Assembly (NCBI GenBank): GCA_031292485.1
Contig: JARLHA010000006.1
Coordinates: 1-64,000, forward strand
Origin: Mucilaginibacter sp.
GTDB lineage: Bacteria > Bacteroidota > Bacteroidia > Sphingobacteriales > Sphingobacteriaceae
Direction: 5' to 3'
DNA length: 64,000 nucleotides
Part shown: positions 44,571 to 52,339 of the stretch, piece by piece
Layout of the letters: every line of letters begins with the position of its first letter
How positions within the stretch are numbered: the first letter of the stretch is position 1
Program-made: the position numbers and the translations under genes
Notes under the pieces: generated by a model
The model's database searches: none
Told to the model about the DNA's origin: nothing
The model's input: only the letters and a program-made list of their open reading frames with translations

Positions 44571-44649
44571 TTAGAGATTAGAGATAAGTGATTAGAGGCT
44601 AGGTGTTACCTTTCTTCTAATCTCCAGTCTCTAATCTCCAATCTCTAAC
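44571..44649. repeat. 7-nt-period inverted array in an operon spacer
   Basis: The left arm 44571-44605 reads TTAGAGA, TTAGAGA, TAAGTGA, TTAGAGG, CTAGGTG; the right arm 44615-44649 reads TTCTAAT, CTCCAGT, CTCTAAT, CTCCAAT, CTCTAAC. The array starts one base after the DUF1080 stop and ends two bases before the GMC ATG, so it makes up the whole spacer and leaves no Shine-Dalgarno sequence. Confidence 0.88.
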
Positions 44650-44651
44650 AC

Positions 44652-46394
44652 ATGAACGATATTCAGATTAAAAAATCAGCTACGCTGTATGACGCCATTG
44701 TTGTAGGTTCCGGAGCAGGTGGCGGTATGGCCGGGTATGTTTTGGCACACGCCGGTTTAAAAGTATTAATGCTGGAGGCGGGCCCATTTTTCGACCCGGC
44801 AAAAGATTCCATGCAGTTGAAGTGGCCTTACGAATCGCCCCGCAGGGGCGCAAGCACCAATACCCGTAATTTTGGCGATTTTGATGGCGCTTTCGGCGGC
44901 TGGGATCTTGAAGGTGAACCCTATACTACAAAAGACAAAACCGAATTTTACTGGTTCCGCTCGCGGATGCTGGGCGGGCGTACCAACCACTGGGGGCGGA
45001 TATCGCTGCGCATGGGCCCTAATGATTTTAAAGGCCATCATATCGACGGTTTAACGGACGACTGGCCGATAACTTATGACGAGGTTAAACCTTTTTACGA
45101 CAAGGTTGACCGTATGATTGGCGTTTACGGCACCGTTGAAAATTTACCCAACGAGCCTGACGGCATTTTTCTGCCACCGCCAAAACCACGGCTAAACGAG
45201 CTTTATATTAAAAAGGGCGCTGCCAAGGCGGGCGTAAAAGTAATCGCCGGACGTGGATCTGTCCTTACTGAAGCGCTCCCGGATAATAAAGACCGCGGCG
45301 CTTGCTTCTTTTGCGGGCAGTGCGGCCGCAGTTGCAAGGTTTATGGCGACTTTTCGGCTTCATCATGCCTGGTTATCCCGGCCATGAAAACCGGGAATCT
45401 GAAGGTAATCCCAAATGCCATGGTGCGCGAGGTGCTTACAGATATTAATGGCCTGGCCACAGGGGTATCCTACATCAATAAAGACGACATGCAGGAATAC
45501 CAGGTTTCTGCAAAAATAGTGATCCTGGGCGCGAGTGCAGGCGAGTCGGCAAGGTTGTTGCTGAACTCCAAATCAGCCGCTCACCCCGGCGGTTTAGCCA
45601 ATAGCAGCGGCGTAGTTGGCAAATACCTGCACGATTCAACAGGTTCAAGCGCCGGCGGATGGCTGCCGCAATTGCTCGACCGTAAACGGTATAATGAAGA
45701 CGGCACAGGCAGTATCCATATTTACGGCCCCTGGATGGGCGACAATAAAAAACTTGATTTCCCCCGTGGTTACCACATTGAATTTGGCGGCGGCATGGGT
45801 ATGCCCGAATATGGCTTCGGCTTTGGCATGCAGGATATGAACGACAAAGTGCCGGGCCGCGATGGAAAACCGAAAGAAGCCGGCGGATTCGGCGCATCTT
45901 TAAAAGACGATTACCGCCGTTTTTATGGCACCGGTTTTGGTATGGCCGGCCGCGGTATGGCCATTGCCCGCGAGGACAACTATTGCGAAATAGACCCTAA
46001 CATGGTAGATAAATTTGGTATCCCCGTATTGCGCTTCCATTACAAATGGAGCGATTATGAAATTAAACAGGCCAAACACATGCAGGAGACTTTCCAATCT
46101 ATTATGCATGAAATGGGCGCCGTTTACGGCCCGATGGATGGCCCCGAAACCAATTACGGGCTGGAAGCGCCGGGCCGGATCATCCACGAAGTGGGCACCG
46201 TACGCATGGGCGACGACCCTAAAAAGTCGGCATTAAATAAATGGTGCCAGGCCCACGATTGCAAGAATTTGTTTGTGGTTGATGCCTCTCCCTTCGTGCA
46301 GCAGGGTGATAAAAATGCCACGTGGACCATCCTTGCACTATCAATGCGCACGGCTGAGTACATCCTGGAGCAAAGAAAAAAATTGAATGTTTAA
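44652..46394 (+). CDS. GMC-family oxidoreductase (glycoside 3-dehydrogenase-like catalytic subunit)
   Basis: A 580-residue flavoprotein. The FAD site is VVGSGAGGGMAGYVLAHAG near residues 16-34, then LEAGPFFDP. A Cys cluster CFFCGQCGRSC near 218-228 with a further Cys downstream could ligate an Fe-S centre, as in FAD-dependent glucose dehydrogenase complexes. The C-terminal active-site region holds GTVRMGDDP and FVVDASPFVQQGDKNATWT. No signal peptide; it would be exported with the Tat-type subunit encoded next. Probable reaction: oxidation of a sugar or glycoside hydroxyl, by context at C3. Confidence 0.87.
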   Translation: MNDIQIKKSATLYDAIVVGSGAGGGMAGYVLAHAGLKVLMLEAGPFFDPAKDSMQLKWPYESPRRGASTNTRNFGDFDGAFGGWDLEGEPYTTKDKTEFYWFRSRMLGGRTNHWGRISLRMGPNDFKGHHIDGLTDDWPITYDEVKPFYDKVDRMIGVYGTVENLPNEPDGIFLPPPKPRLNELYIKKGAAKAGVKVIAGRGSVLTEALPDNKDRGACFFCGQCGRSCKVYGDFSASSCLVIPAMKTGNLKVIPNAMVREVLTDINGLATGVSYINKDDMQEYQVSAKIVILGASAGESARLLLNSKSAAHPGGLANSSGVVGKYLHDSTGSSAGGWLPQLLDRKRYNEDGTGSIHIYGPWMGDNKKLDFPRGYHIEFGGGMGMPEYGFGFGMQDMNDKVPGRDGKPKEAGGFGASLKDDYRRFYGTGFGMAGRGMAIAREDNYCEIDPNMVDKFGIPVLRFHYKWSDYEIKQAKHMQETFQSIMHEMGAVYGPMDGPETNYGLEAPGRIIHEVGTVRMGDDPKKSALNKWCQAHDCKNLFVVDASPFVQQGDKNATWTILALSMRTAEYILEQRKKLNV

Positions 46395-46418
46395 TTTGTT
46401 TTAAATATTAATGACACG

Positions 46419-47051
46419 ATGAACAGACGCGATTCTCTTAAATTTTTAGGTATTGGAACGCTTGCAGCTGCCAGCCTGGTAGAAGCTTGTAAACCTAAAA
46501 ATGAAAAACTAGCTGAAGATACAACGAACAAACCCGGTGAGAACGAAGAGGCCGGCCGCCTGCCGAATGAAATTGCGCGGGATAAAAAGTTAAACGAAGA
46601 AAAATTCTTTAATGATCACGAAATGGCTACTATTACCGTTTTGGCAGATATCATTATCCCAAAAGATGCCCGCTCGGGCAGCGCCTCGGATGCTAAAGTG
46701 CCCGATTTTATTGAGTTTATAGTTAAGGATATGCCCGAGAACCAAACGCCCTTGCGCGGCGGCTTGCGCTGGCTCGACCTGCAATGCCTTAACCGGTACA
46801 ATAAAACCTTTGTTGAAGCGGCCGGCACCCAACAGCTGGAAATCGTGACCGCTATTGCCTTTCCTAAAAAGGCAAAACCCGAGATGCGACAGGGCGTAGC
46901 CTTTTTTAACCTGATGCGCGATTTAACTGCTACTGGTTTCTTTACCAGCAAAATAGGTATCGAAGACCTGGGGTATGTAGGCAATTCGCCCAATAAGTGG
47001 ACCGGCGTACCGGCTGACGTACTTAAACAGTACGGCATGGAGGATGTTTAG
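46419..47051 (+). CDS. Gluconate 2-dehydrogenase subunit 3 family protein
   Basis: A 210-residue small subunit with a Tat-like leader (MNRRDSLKFLGIGTLAAASL, then a Cys near residue 24 that may be lipidated). The body (ITVLADIIIPKDARSGSASD, MPENQTPLRGGLRWLDLQC, FFNLMRDLTATGFFTSKIGI and a C-terminal YVGNSPNKWTG) matches the hitch-hiker subunit of GMC dehydrogenases. It would carry the GMC subunit through the Tat system and anchor it. The cytochrome c subunit common to such complexes is not in the window. A terminator follows 30 bp downstream. Confidence 0.87.
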   Translation: MNRRDSLKFLGIGTLAAASLVEACKPKNEKLAEDTTNKPGENEEAGRLPNEIARDKKLNEEKFFNDHEMATITVLADIIIPKDARSGSASDAKVPDFIEFIVKDMPENQTPLRGGLRWLDLQCLNRYNKTFVEAAGTQQLEIVTAIAFPKKAKPEMRQGVAFFNLMRDLTATGFFTSKIGIEDLGYVGNSPNKWTGVPADVLKQYGMEDV

Positions 47052-47081
47052 CCGTATAAAGAATATCTTTTATCATAACAC

Positions 47082-47114
47082 AAAGCTGGTTCCCCTTGAT
47101 AACCAGCTTTTTTT
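47082..47114 (+). terminator. Rho-independent terminator of the DUF1080-GMC operon
   Basis: AAAGCTGGTT pairs with AACCAGCTTT (10-bp perfect stem, 9-nt loop) and is followed by T's. It lies 30 bp after the subunit-3 stop and rules out a GH16 start upstream of it. Confidence 0.9.
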
Positions 47115-47125
47115 GTCTATTTTTG
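47096..47125 (+). promoter_or_regulatory. Bacteroidota-type promoter of the GH16 gene, overlapping the terminator
   Basis: TTG at 47096-47098, a 19-nt spacer and TATTTTTG at 47118-47125 match TTG-N19-TAnnTTTG. The -33 element lies in the terminator loop. Transcription would start near 47131, about 18 nt before the GTG start. Confidence 0.65.
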
Positions 47126-47148
47126 GTTTTAAGACCAATTATTTTACC

Positions 47149-48009
47149 GTGAGAAAACAAGTAACATTAGTAATTTGCGGGCTTGCCGCGTTAATTTTAG
47201 CTTCGTGTTCAAAAACCGCTGTTCAAAAACCAGCGCCGTTTAACCCTACACCACCGGCTGCGCCAGTTGATTCGGGTTGGAGTTTTGAAACAACCCCCTC
47301 CTTTTCGGATGAATTTAATTATACAGGAACTCCTGATACCACCAAATGGGGTTATGACCTTGGCGGCGGCGGATGGGGTAACCAGGAATTGGAGAATTAT
47401 ACCAGCTCAATAAAAAATGCGTATGTGAGCAATGGCGTGCTGCATATCAGCGCACTCAACGAGACCGTTGGAACAAACCTTTATTCCTCGGCCCGTATGG
47501 TGTCAAAAAACAATGGATGGCTGACCTATGGCCGTGTCGAGGCCCTTGCAAAACTGCCTGCAAGCCCGAAAGGTGCATGGCCCGCCATCTGGATGTTACC
47601 TAATGACTACGTTTACGGCAATTGGCCAAATTCCGGCGAAATCGACATAATGGAACAGGTAAGTTTTGACCCGTTAAATGTGCATTTCACGGTACATGAC
47701 CAGGCAGCATATGGCGCCAACGGACATACCGAAACCACAGGTATCCCAACAGATACTTCAGCTTTTCATAAATACAGAGTCGACTGGACACCTTATGCAA
47801 TAAGGGGCTATTATGACGATGTGGAAATATTCACCTACGTAAACCAGGGAACGGGGTCAGCCGCATGGCCTTTCGATCAGAAATTTCACCTGCTGATGAA
47901 CGTAGCGATAGGCGGTGGCTGGGGCGGCGCGCAAGGCGTGGCCACCAACGTTTGCCCGGCAACCATGCAGGTTGACTACGTGCACTTTTATAAAATGATC
48001 CATAAATAA
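47149..48009 (+). CDS. Glycoside hydrolase family 16 beta-glucanase, lipoprotein
   Basis: A 286-residue GH16 enzyme. The lipoprotein signal VRKQVTLVICGLAALILASC ends in a lipobox Cys. The jelly-roll catalytic motif GEIDIMEQVSF supplies the nucleophile Glu, Asp and acid/base Glu; FSDEFNYTGTPDTTKWGYDL and NVAIGGGWGG are further family marks. It should hydrolyse beta-1,3 or mixed-linkage glucans (laminarin type) at the cell surface. The GTG at 47149 is chosen over an ATG at 47044 because a terminator and promoter lie between them and the GTG places the signal peptide at the N-terminus. Confidence 0.9.
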   Translation: MRKQVTLVICGLAALILASCSKTAVQKPAPFNPTPPAAPVDSGWSFETTPSFSDEFNYTGTPDTTKWGYDLGGGGWGNQELENYTSSIKNAYVSNGVLHISALNETVGTNLYSSARMVSKNNGWLTYGRVEALAKLPASPKGAWPAIWMLPNDYVYGNWPNSGEIDIMEQVSFDPLNVHFTVHDQAAYGANGHTETTGIPTDTSAFHKYRVDWTPYAIRGYYDDVEIFTYVNQGTGSAAWPFDQKFHLLMNVAIGGGWGGAQGVATNVCPATMQVDYVHFYKMIHK

Positions 48010-48020
48010 TAATTATAGCT

Positions 48021-48174
48021 ACCCTCTTTAACGCTTGCGTTAGAGAGGGTGGTCGAGCGAAGCAATGACCGGGTGAGTCAACCCTGCGGACATTACCGCC
48101 AATGCATGGCGGCAAAACTCACCCCGGATTCGCTCCGCTCTCCGACCCTCTCTACGGCAAGCCGTAAAGAGGGT
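48021..48174. repeat. Dispersed repeat with ACCCTCTTTA ends, copy C
   Basis: A third copy of the element seen at 24-191: ACCCTCTTTAACGC...GCGTTAGAGAGGGT head, GGTGAGTCAACCC, GCCAATGCATGGCGG palindrome, and a closing hairpin TCTACGGCAAGCCGTAAAGA with GGGT. Copy C is complete (154 bp), with matched inverted ends. It follows the GH16 gene by 11 bp. Confidence 0.75.
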
Positions 48175-48226
48175 GAATAAATCCTTATATTTTTTACCTT
48201 TTCTGCAGCTGCCTTTATTTTCTCCA

Positions 48227-48264
48227 AATAAAAACTTTTTAAAATATTTTAAAAAGTTTTTATT
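48227..48264. promoter_or_regulatory. Perfect 38-bp palindrome upstream of the GH20 gene
   Basis: Two perfect 19-bp arms with no loop: AATAAAAACTTTTTAAAAT (48227-48245) and its exact complement (48246-48264). It ends 52 bp before the GH20 start. The lack of a loop and the A/T content make it a poor terminator, so an operator or DNA-bending site is plausible. Confidence 0.5.
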
Positions 48265-48315
48265 ATTTGGTAAATCAGCTATATTTACCATTCATTATAA
48301 CCTGATTATTAAGCT

Positions 48316-50886
48316 ATGAAGTATTGTTTCCTTTTTCTTTTAACGGCAATCAGCTGCGCTAACCTCGCTGCCAAACCCAAAGATGCCCCGGCGTTTAACG
48401 CGCATGATTTGAGCATCACCTGGGAGCCGGTTCAAAACAATTATAAAACACCCGACCAATCCTTAAACGCGATCACCATTACCAATAATGGTAAAAACAC
48501 GTTCCCGGCATCCGGCTGGAAAATGTATTTTAATTGCGCCAGGCTTATTGTTCCGGCTACCATAAGCGGCAATGCCAAAATTGATTTTGTAAATGGGGAT
48601 CTTTTTAGCTTAAGCCCTACCGCCACTTTCACCGAAATTAAACCGGGGCAATCCATACGGATTGAGTATATAGCTGAAGAACCTGTGGTAAACATTACCG
48701 ATGGCCCGGATGGTTTTTACGTAGTTTGGGATAGCCAGCCCGATAAAGGATACAATACCGGTGCATGGAGTATAAAACCTTTTAAACCCAGCTACGTGGG
48801 TTTGATTACGCCTGCTATTATTTACGATCAGAATAAAAATATACAGGATCTGCCGGAAGCACAGTTAACCAAGGTGTTTCCAACGCCGGTGAGTTATAAG
48901 GAGACGGGGGGAAACTATAAATTAGGGCCCAAAGTTTGGATAGCCATTGGACAAGGGCTCGATGCGAGTCGAAATGATTGCGATTATTTGGACGATAAGT
49001 TGACAGAACTTTTTGGTCACAGTATTATACCATCGCCTCAAGATAAGAAATCCAAAACACGTCAGGATATTTTATTAAAGACCGACCCAAGTCTCTCGGG
49101 CGAAAGTTATAAATTGACAGTGACACCGTCGGGAATCGACATTGAGGCAGTAAGTGACGCAGGGCTGTTCTATGGTATTCAATCGCTATTGTCGTTGATT
49201 CCTCCAACCGCATGGGAGCATCCCCAAAAAGAAATCCAAATCCCCTGCGTCGAGATCAAAGATGAGCCCCGGTTTGCTTACCGTGCCTTTATGCTGGATG
49301 TGGGCCGCAATTTTCAGTCGAAAAATGAAGTAATGAGAATACTGGATGTGATGGCCCTGTACAAGCTGAATGTATTTCACATGCATTTAACCGAGGATGA
49401 AGGCTGGCGATTACAGATCCCATCCCTGCCTGAACTGACAGAAGTAGGCGCAAAACGCGGGCATACGCTGGATAGCAAGCATTTTTTGCCGCCATCCCAC
49501 GGTTCCGGTGGCGAGGTCGATAACAAAACCGGCACCGGCTTTTATACTGTGGCTGATTTTATCGACATCTTAAAATATGCTGATAAACTGCATATCCAGG
49601 TGATCCCCGAATTTGAAGCACCGGGCCATGCCAGGGCGGCCATCAAATCAATGGATGCACGGTATGAGCGCCTGCTAGCCGAAGGAAAAAAAGAGGAGGC
49701 CTGGAAATACCGCCTGAGCGATCCTGACGATAAATCGCAATACAGCACCGCGCAATACTGGACGGATAATGTGATCAACGTTTCGCTGCCATCCACCTAT
49801 AATTTTGTCGAAACGGTAATGGATGATGTGGTGAAGATGTATAAGGAGGCCGGCGTACCGCTAAAAACCATCAACTGGGGCGGCGATGAGGTGCCAAAAG
49901 GCGTTTGGGAGCAATCCCCGGCTTATCTGAAGCTGAAAGCTACTCATCCCGAAATACAAAACACAGGCGACCTGTGGTATTATTTTTATGGCCGGGTGAA
50001 CCAGCTAATGAAAGCAAGGGGCCTGTACACCTCCGGCTGGGAAGAAATGGCGCTGCGGAAAACCAAACTGGACGGTAACCCCTTTTATGTGCCCAACCCT
50101 GATTTTATGCCCGAGCATTTGCAGGCCGAAGTTTGGAACAATACGCTGGGCGGCGGTAACGAAGATCTGGCCTACAAACTGGCCAATGCCGGTTATAAAA
50201 CGGTGCTTACCCCGGTTACCAATTTGTATTTTGATATGGCCCATTATAAATCATTTGACGAGCCGGGCTATTATTGGGGCGCTTTCTCAGATATTGATAA
50301 ACCCTTTTCATTCATTCCTTTTGATTATTTTAAAAACGCAAAAGTCGACGGCAACGGGTTGCCGCTTAACCGCAATATCTTTATAGGCAAACAGCGCCTT
50401 ACTGATTATGGCAAAACTAATATTTTAGGCTTACAATGCGCTGTTTGGGGCGAGAACATCAAAAGTACCGGGCGTTTGGAATATATGCTGCTGCCGAGAT
50501 TATTGGGCTTTGCCGAACGCGCATGGGCCAGGGACCCAGATTGGGCCACCGAACCTAATGCCGCCAAAAGCGATTCGCTGTATCAATTTGCCTGGGTAAA
50601 CTTTTTAAATGTATTGGGTAAACGTGAGCTGCCGCGCTTGAGTTATTTGGATGGCGGCTACAATTACCGCGTACCAAAACCGGGCGTTGTGTTGCAGGAT
50701 GGCAAGTATGCCGCCAATATCCAGTTCCCCGGTTTAACCATCAGGTACACCACTGACGGCACCGACCCGGATGCTAAAAGTAAAATTTATAACGATGCTG
50801 TTACAATAAGCGGAAAGACCATAAAGTTCCGCGCCTTTGATACTAAAGGCCGCGGGAGCAACGTTTCAGAACCAGTTACTCCATAA
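48316..50886 (+). CDS. Beta-N-acetylhexosaminidase, GH20
   Basis: An 856-residue secreted enzyme with a signal peptide (MKYCFLFLLTAISCANLAA). Domains in order: CHB_HEX carbohydrate-binding (about residues 30-155), GH20b (about 180-300), catalytic GH20 barrel (about 310-740) with YRAFMLDVGRNFQSK, FHMHLTEDEGWRL and the catalytic Asp-Glu pair in NWGGDEVPKGVWE near 517-529, and a C-terminal CHB_HEX_C/Fn3-like domain (TIRYTTDGTDPDAKSKIY). It removes terminal GlcNAc/GalNAc from chitin- or glycan-derived oligosaccharides in the periplasm. A terminator-like hairpin follows. Confidence 0.94.
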   Translation: MKYCFLFLLTAISCANLAAKPKDAPAFNAHDLSITWEPVQNNYKTPDQSLNAITITNNGKNTFPASGWKMYFNCARLIVPATISGNAKIDFVNGDLFSLSPTATFTEIKPGQSIRIEYIAEEPVVNITDGPDGFYVVWDSQPDKGYNTGAWSIKPFKPSYVGLITPAIIYDQNKNIQDLPEAQLTKVFPTPVSYKETGGNYKLGPKVWIAIGQGLDASRNDCDYLDDKLTELFGHSIIPSPQDKKSKTRQDILLKTDPSLSGESYKLTVTPSGIDIEAVSDAGLFYGIQSLLSLIPPTAWEHPQKEIQIPCVEIKDEPRFAYRAFMLDVGRNFQSKNEVMRILDVMALYKLNVFHMHLTEDEGWRLQIPSLPELTEVGAKRGHTLDSKHFLPPSHGSGGEVDNKTGTGFYTVADFIDILKYADKLHIQVIPEFEAPGHARAAIKSMDARYERLLAEGKKEEAWKYRLSDPDDKSQYSTAQYWTDNVINVSLPSTYNFVETVMDDVVKMYKEAGVPLKTINWGGDEVPKGVWEQSPAYLKLKATHPEIQNTGDLWYYFYGRVNQLMKARGLYTSGWEEMALRKTKLDGNPFYVPNPDFMPEHLQAEVWNNTLGGGNEDLAYKLANAGYKTVLTPVTNLYFDMAHYKSFDEPGYYWGAFSDIDKPFSFIPFDYFKNAKVDGNGLPLNRNIFIGKQRLTDYGKTNILGLQCAVWGENIKSTGRLEYMLLPRLLGFAERAWARDPDWATEPNAAKSDSLYQFAWVNFLNVLGKRELPRLSYLDGGYNYRVPKPGVVLQDGKYAANIQFPGLTIRYTTDGTDPDAKSKIYNDAVTISGKTIKFRAFDTKGRGSNVSEPVTP

Positions 50887-50891
50887 AAACA

Positions 50892-50937
50892 AGCAGTAGG
50901 GGCGCAATGAGGGCGCTTCTACTGCTTTCCAAAAAAA
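50892..50937 (+). terminator. Terminator-like hairpin after GH20
   Basis: AGCAGTAG at 50892-50899 pairs with CTACTGCT at 50919-50926, extended by GCGC pairing inside; an A-rich tract follows, so on the minus strand it also gives a U-run and can serve the convergent DUF1828 gene. Confidence 0.6.
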
Positions 50938-50989
50938 GGTAATAGGTTGCCATTTTTCTGCCCAGATGAAATTGCTTAAAACCGAAATT

Positions 50990-51745
50990 TTATTTTTTTT
51001 CTCTTTCTAAAAATATTTTGGCATTCATTTTAAATTCATCTAAGGATGTGAATTGTTTGTCACATGTATTTGTAAGCCGTGATCGATCTTTTTTTGGCAA
51101 CTTTTCAAAGTCATCATTCACGACCCACCCTCTAAAATTCAAATTTGCCTTTTGGAATTCCAAGCAGCTAATGGTTGCTAACCTGGCTTTTGAAACATCT
51201 TTTACTCCAAATAAATATACGGGATGGCCATTAGGAGAAAATTGATAATCCGCTTCTAAATCATCCCTGTCTGGAATAGGTAATACTTTAGATTCAGGAT
51301 GAAATTCTTGTAATTCCTGATTTATAAATTCGTCCAACATCTCAATGAACAAACTCTCAATAACTTCTCTTTTAAAGTATCTCATACTGCCAATCTTAGC
51401 AAGGGCATGAGTTATATGCATTATATTAGAAAAAACATTTTCTATAGTCGTATCCAAGCAAATATTCCCTTTTTGTTCATAAAGGTTATTTTCTAACAAA
51501 ATTTTTTGAAATATTGCCTCTTTATTTTCGGTATCGATGTCATAAGAATATGACAACCTTTGTAAAGTTAACCCAAAGTCGCAAAGAGTATACTTATCTT
51601 TTTCTTTGGGAACAATAAATAGGTCGATCATGTCACCATCTTCGTGAAAAATTGGAAGATACAACTGATATATATCAGGTCGTTTTTGTTTTATAGAGGC
51701 CTGATTGTTAAAATCCTTTTCAATATTTTTTAAAATCTCATCCAT
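50990..51745 (-). CDS. DUF1828/DUF1829 protein
   Basis: A 251-residue protein. The N-terminal part with DGDMIDLFIVPKEKDKYTLC and DFGLTLQRLS fits DUF1828; the C-terminal part (about 140-250), with YLFGVKDVSKARLATISCLE and GWVVNDDFEKLPKKDRSRL, fits DUF1829 and has a restriction-endonuclease-like feel, but no catalytic motif was proven. Low G+C compared with the flanking GH20 and TonB genes suggests transfer. It follows the 157-residue gene at 11 bp and is probably its operon partner. Confidence 0.7.
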   Translation of the reverse strand: MDEILKNIEKDFNNQASIKQKRPDIYQLYLPIFHEDGDMIDLFIVPKEKDKYTLCDFGLTLQRLSYSYDIDTENKEAIFQKILLENNLYEQKGNICLDTTIENVFSNIMHITHALAKIGSMRYFKREVIESLFIEMLDEFINQELQEFHPESKVLPIPDRDDLEADYQFSPNGHPVYLFGVKDVSKARLATISCLEFQKANLNFRGWVVNDDFEKLPKKDRSRLTNTCDKQFTSLDEFKMNAKIFLEREKK

Positions 51746-51756
51746 TTATTAATACT

Positions 51757-52230
51757 TTAAAACAAATCAAGTTGACCGCTTGGCGGGGGAAAGTATTTTT
51801 GCCGATCTTCCGGCATAAGATTAATATGTTGAATATAAAATTGAATTGCACTGTCTAAAGTTGAATATTCATTTGTCGTTATTATCCGGCCTTCTGGTTT
51901 TAGCCCCAAATTGATCATTTCTGCGTCTGCGTAATGAATGTGCCATTCAGCATGATGTGGAAATTCTTTCGTTCCACCGTGACGTCCATTGCATCTTAGT
52001 AAGGTAATAGTTCCTTTTTCGTCTTTAGGATTAAATACAAGACCAATTGAAAAGTTTTCATCAAACACCAGACTTTGTGTGATAAATCCATTAAACCTAT
52101 ATTCTTCATTTATTGAGATTAATCCAAAGCTTTTTTTCAAAAAATCGGCACGTCCTTCTTTTTCTTTTGGATGGTCCACTATCTTTTTAGGACAATCAAT
52201 TAATCCTTTTAAAAATTCATCAGTATACAT
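51757..52230 (-). CDS. Hypothetical partner of the DUF1828 protein
   Basis: A 157-residue protein with a beta-rich core (GFITQSLVFDENFSIGLVFN; GTITLLRCNGRHGGTKEF) followed by HHAEWHIHYADAEMINLGLK and a C-terminal LPSGQLDLF-like tail (PPPSGQLDLF), which resembles a beta-clamp-binding peptide. No family recognised. Low G+C. The gene precedes the DUF1828 gene by 11 bp, forming an isolated two-gene unit. Confidence 0.6.
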   Translation of the reverse strand: MYTDEFLKGLIDCPKKIVDHPKEKEGRADFLKKSFGLISINEEYRFNGFITQSLVFDENFSIGLVFNPKDEKGTITLLRCNGRHGGTKEFPHHAEWHIHYADAEMINLGLKPEGRIITTNEYSTLDSAIQFYIQHINLMPEDRQKYFPPPSGQLDLF

Positions 52231-52339
52231 GGCTAATTAAAGATAACGCAATATACTTTATTTATAAAATATTGCTCTTAGTTTTATAATTAAACGATCT
52301 TAATATCTCCTAAATAAAGTCAATGGTATCATTAAAGTC

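Noticed and set aside
47044..47148. Upstream ATG start for the GH16 gene overlapping subunit 3
   Set aside because: A perfect terminator and a promoter lie in this stretch, and the lipoprotein signal peptide starts at the GTG at 47149.
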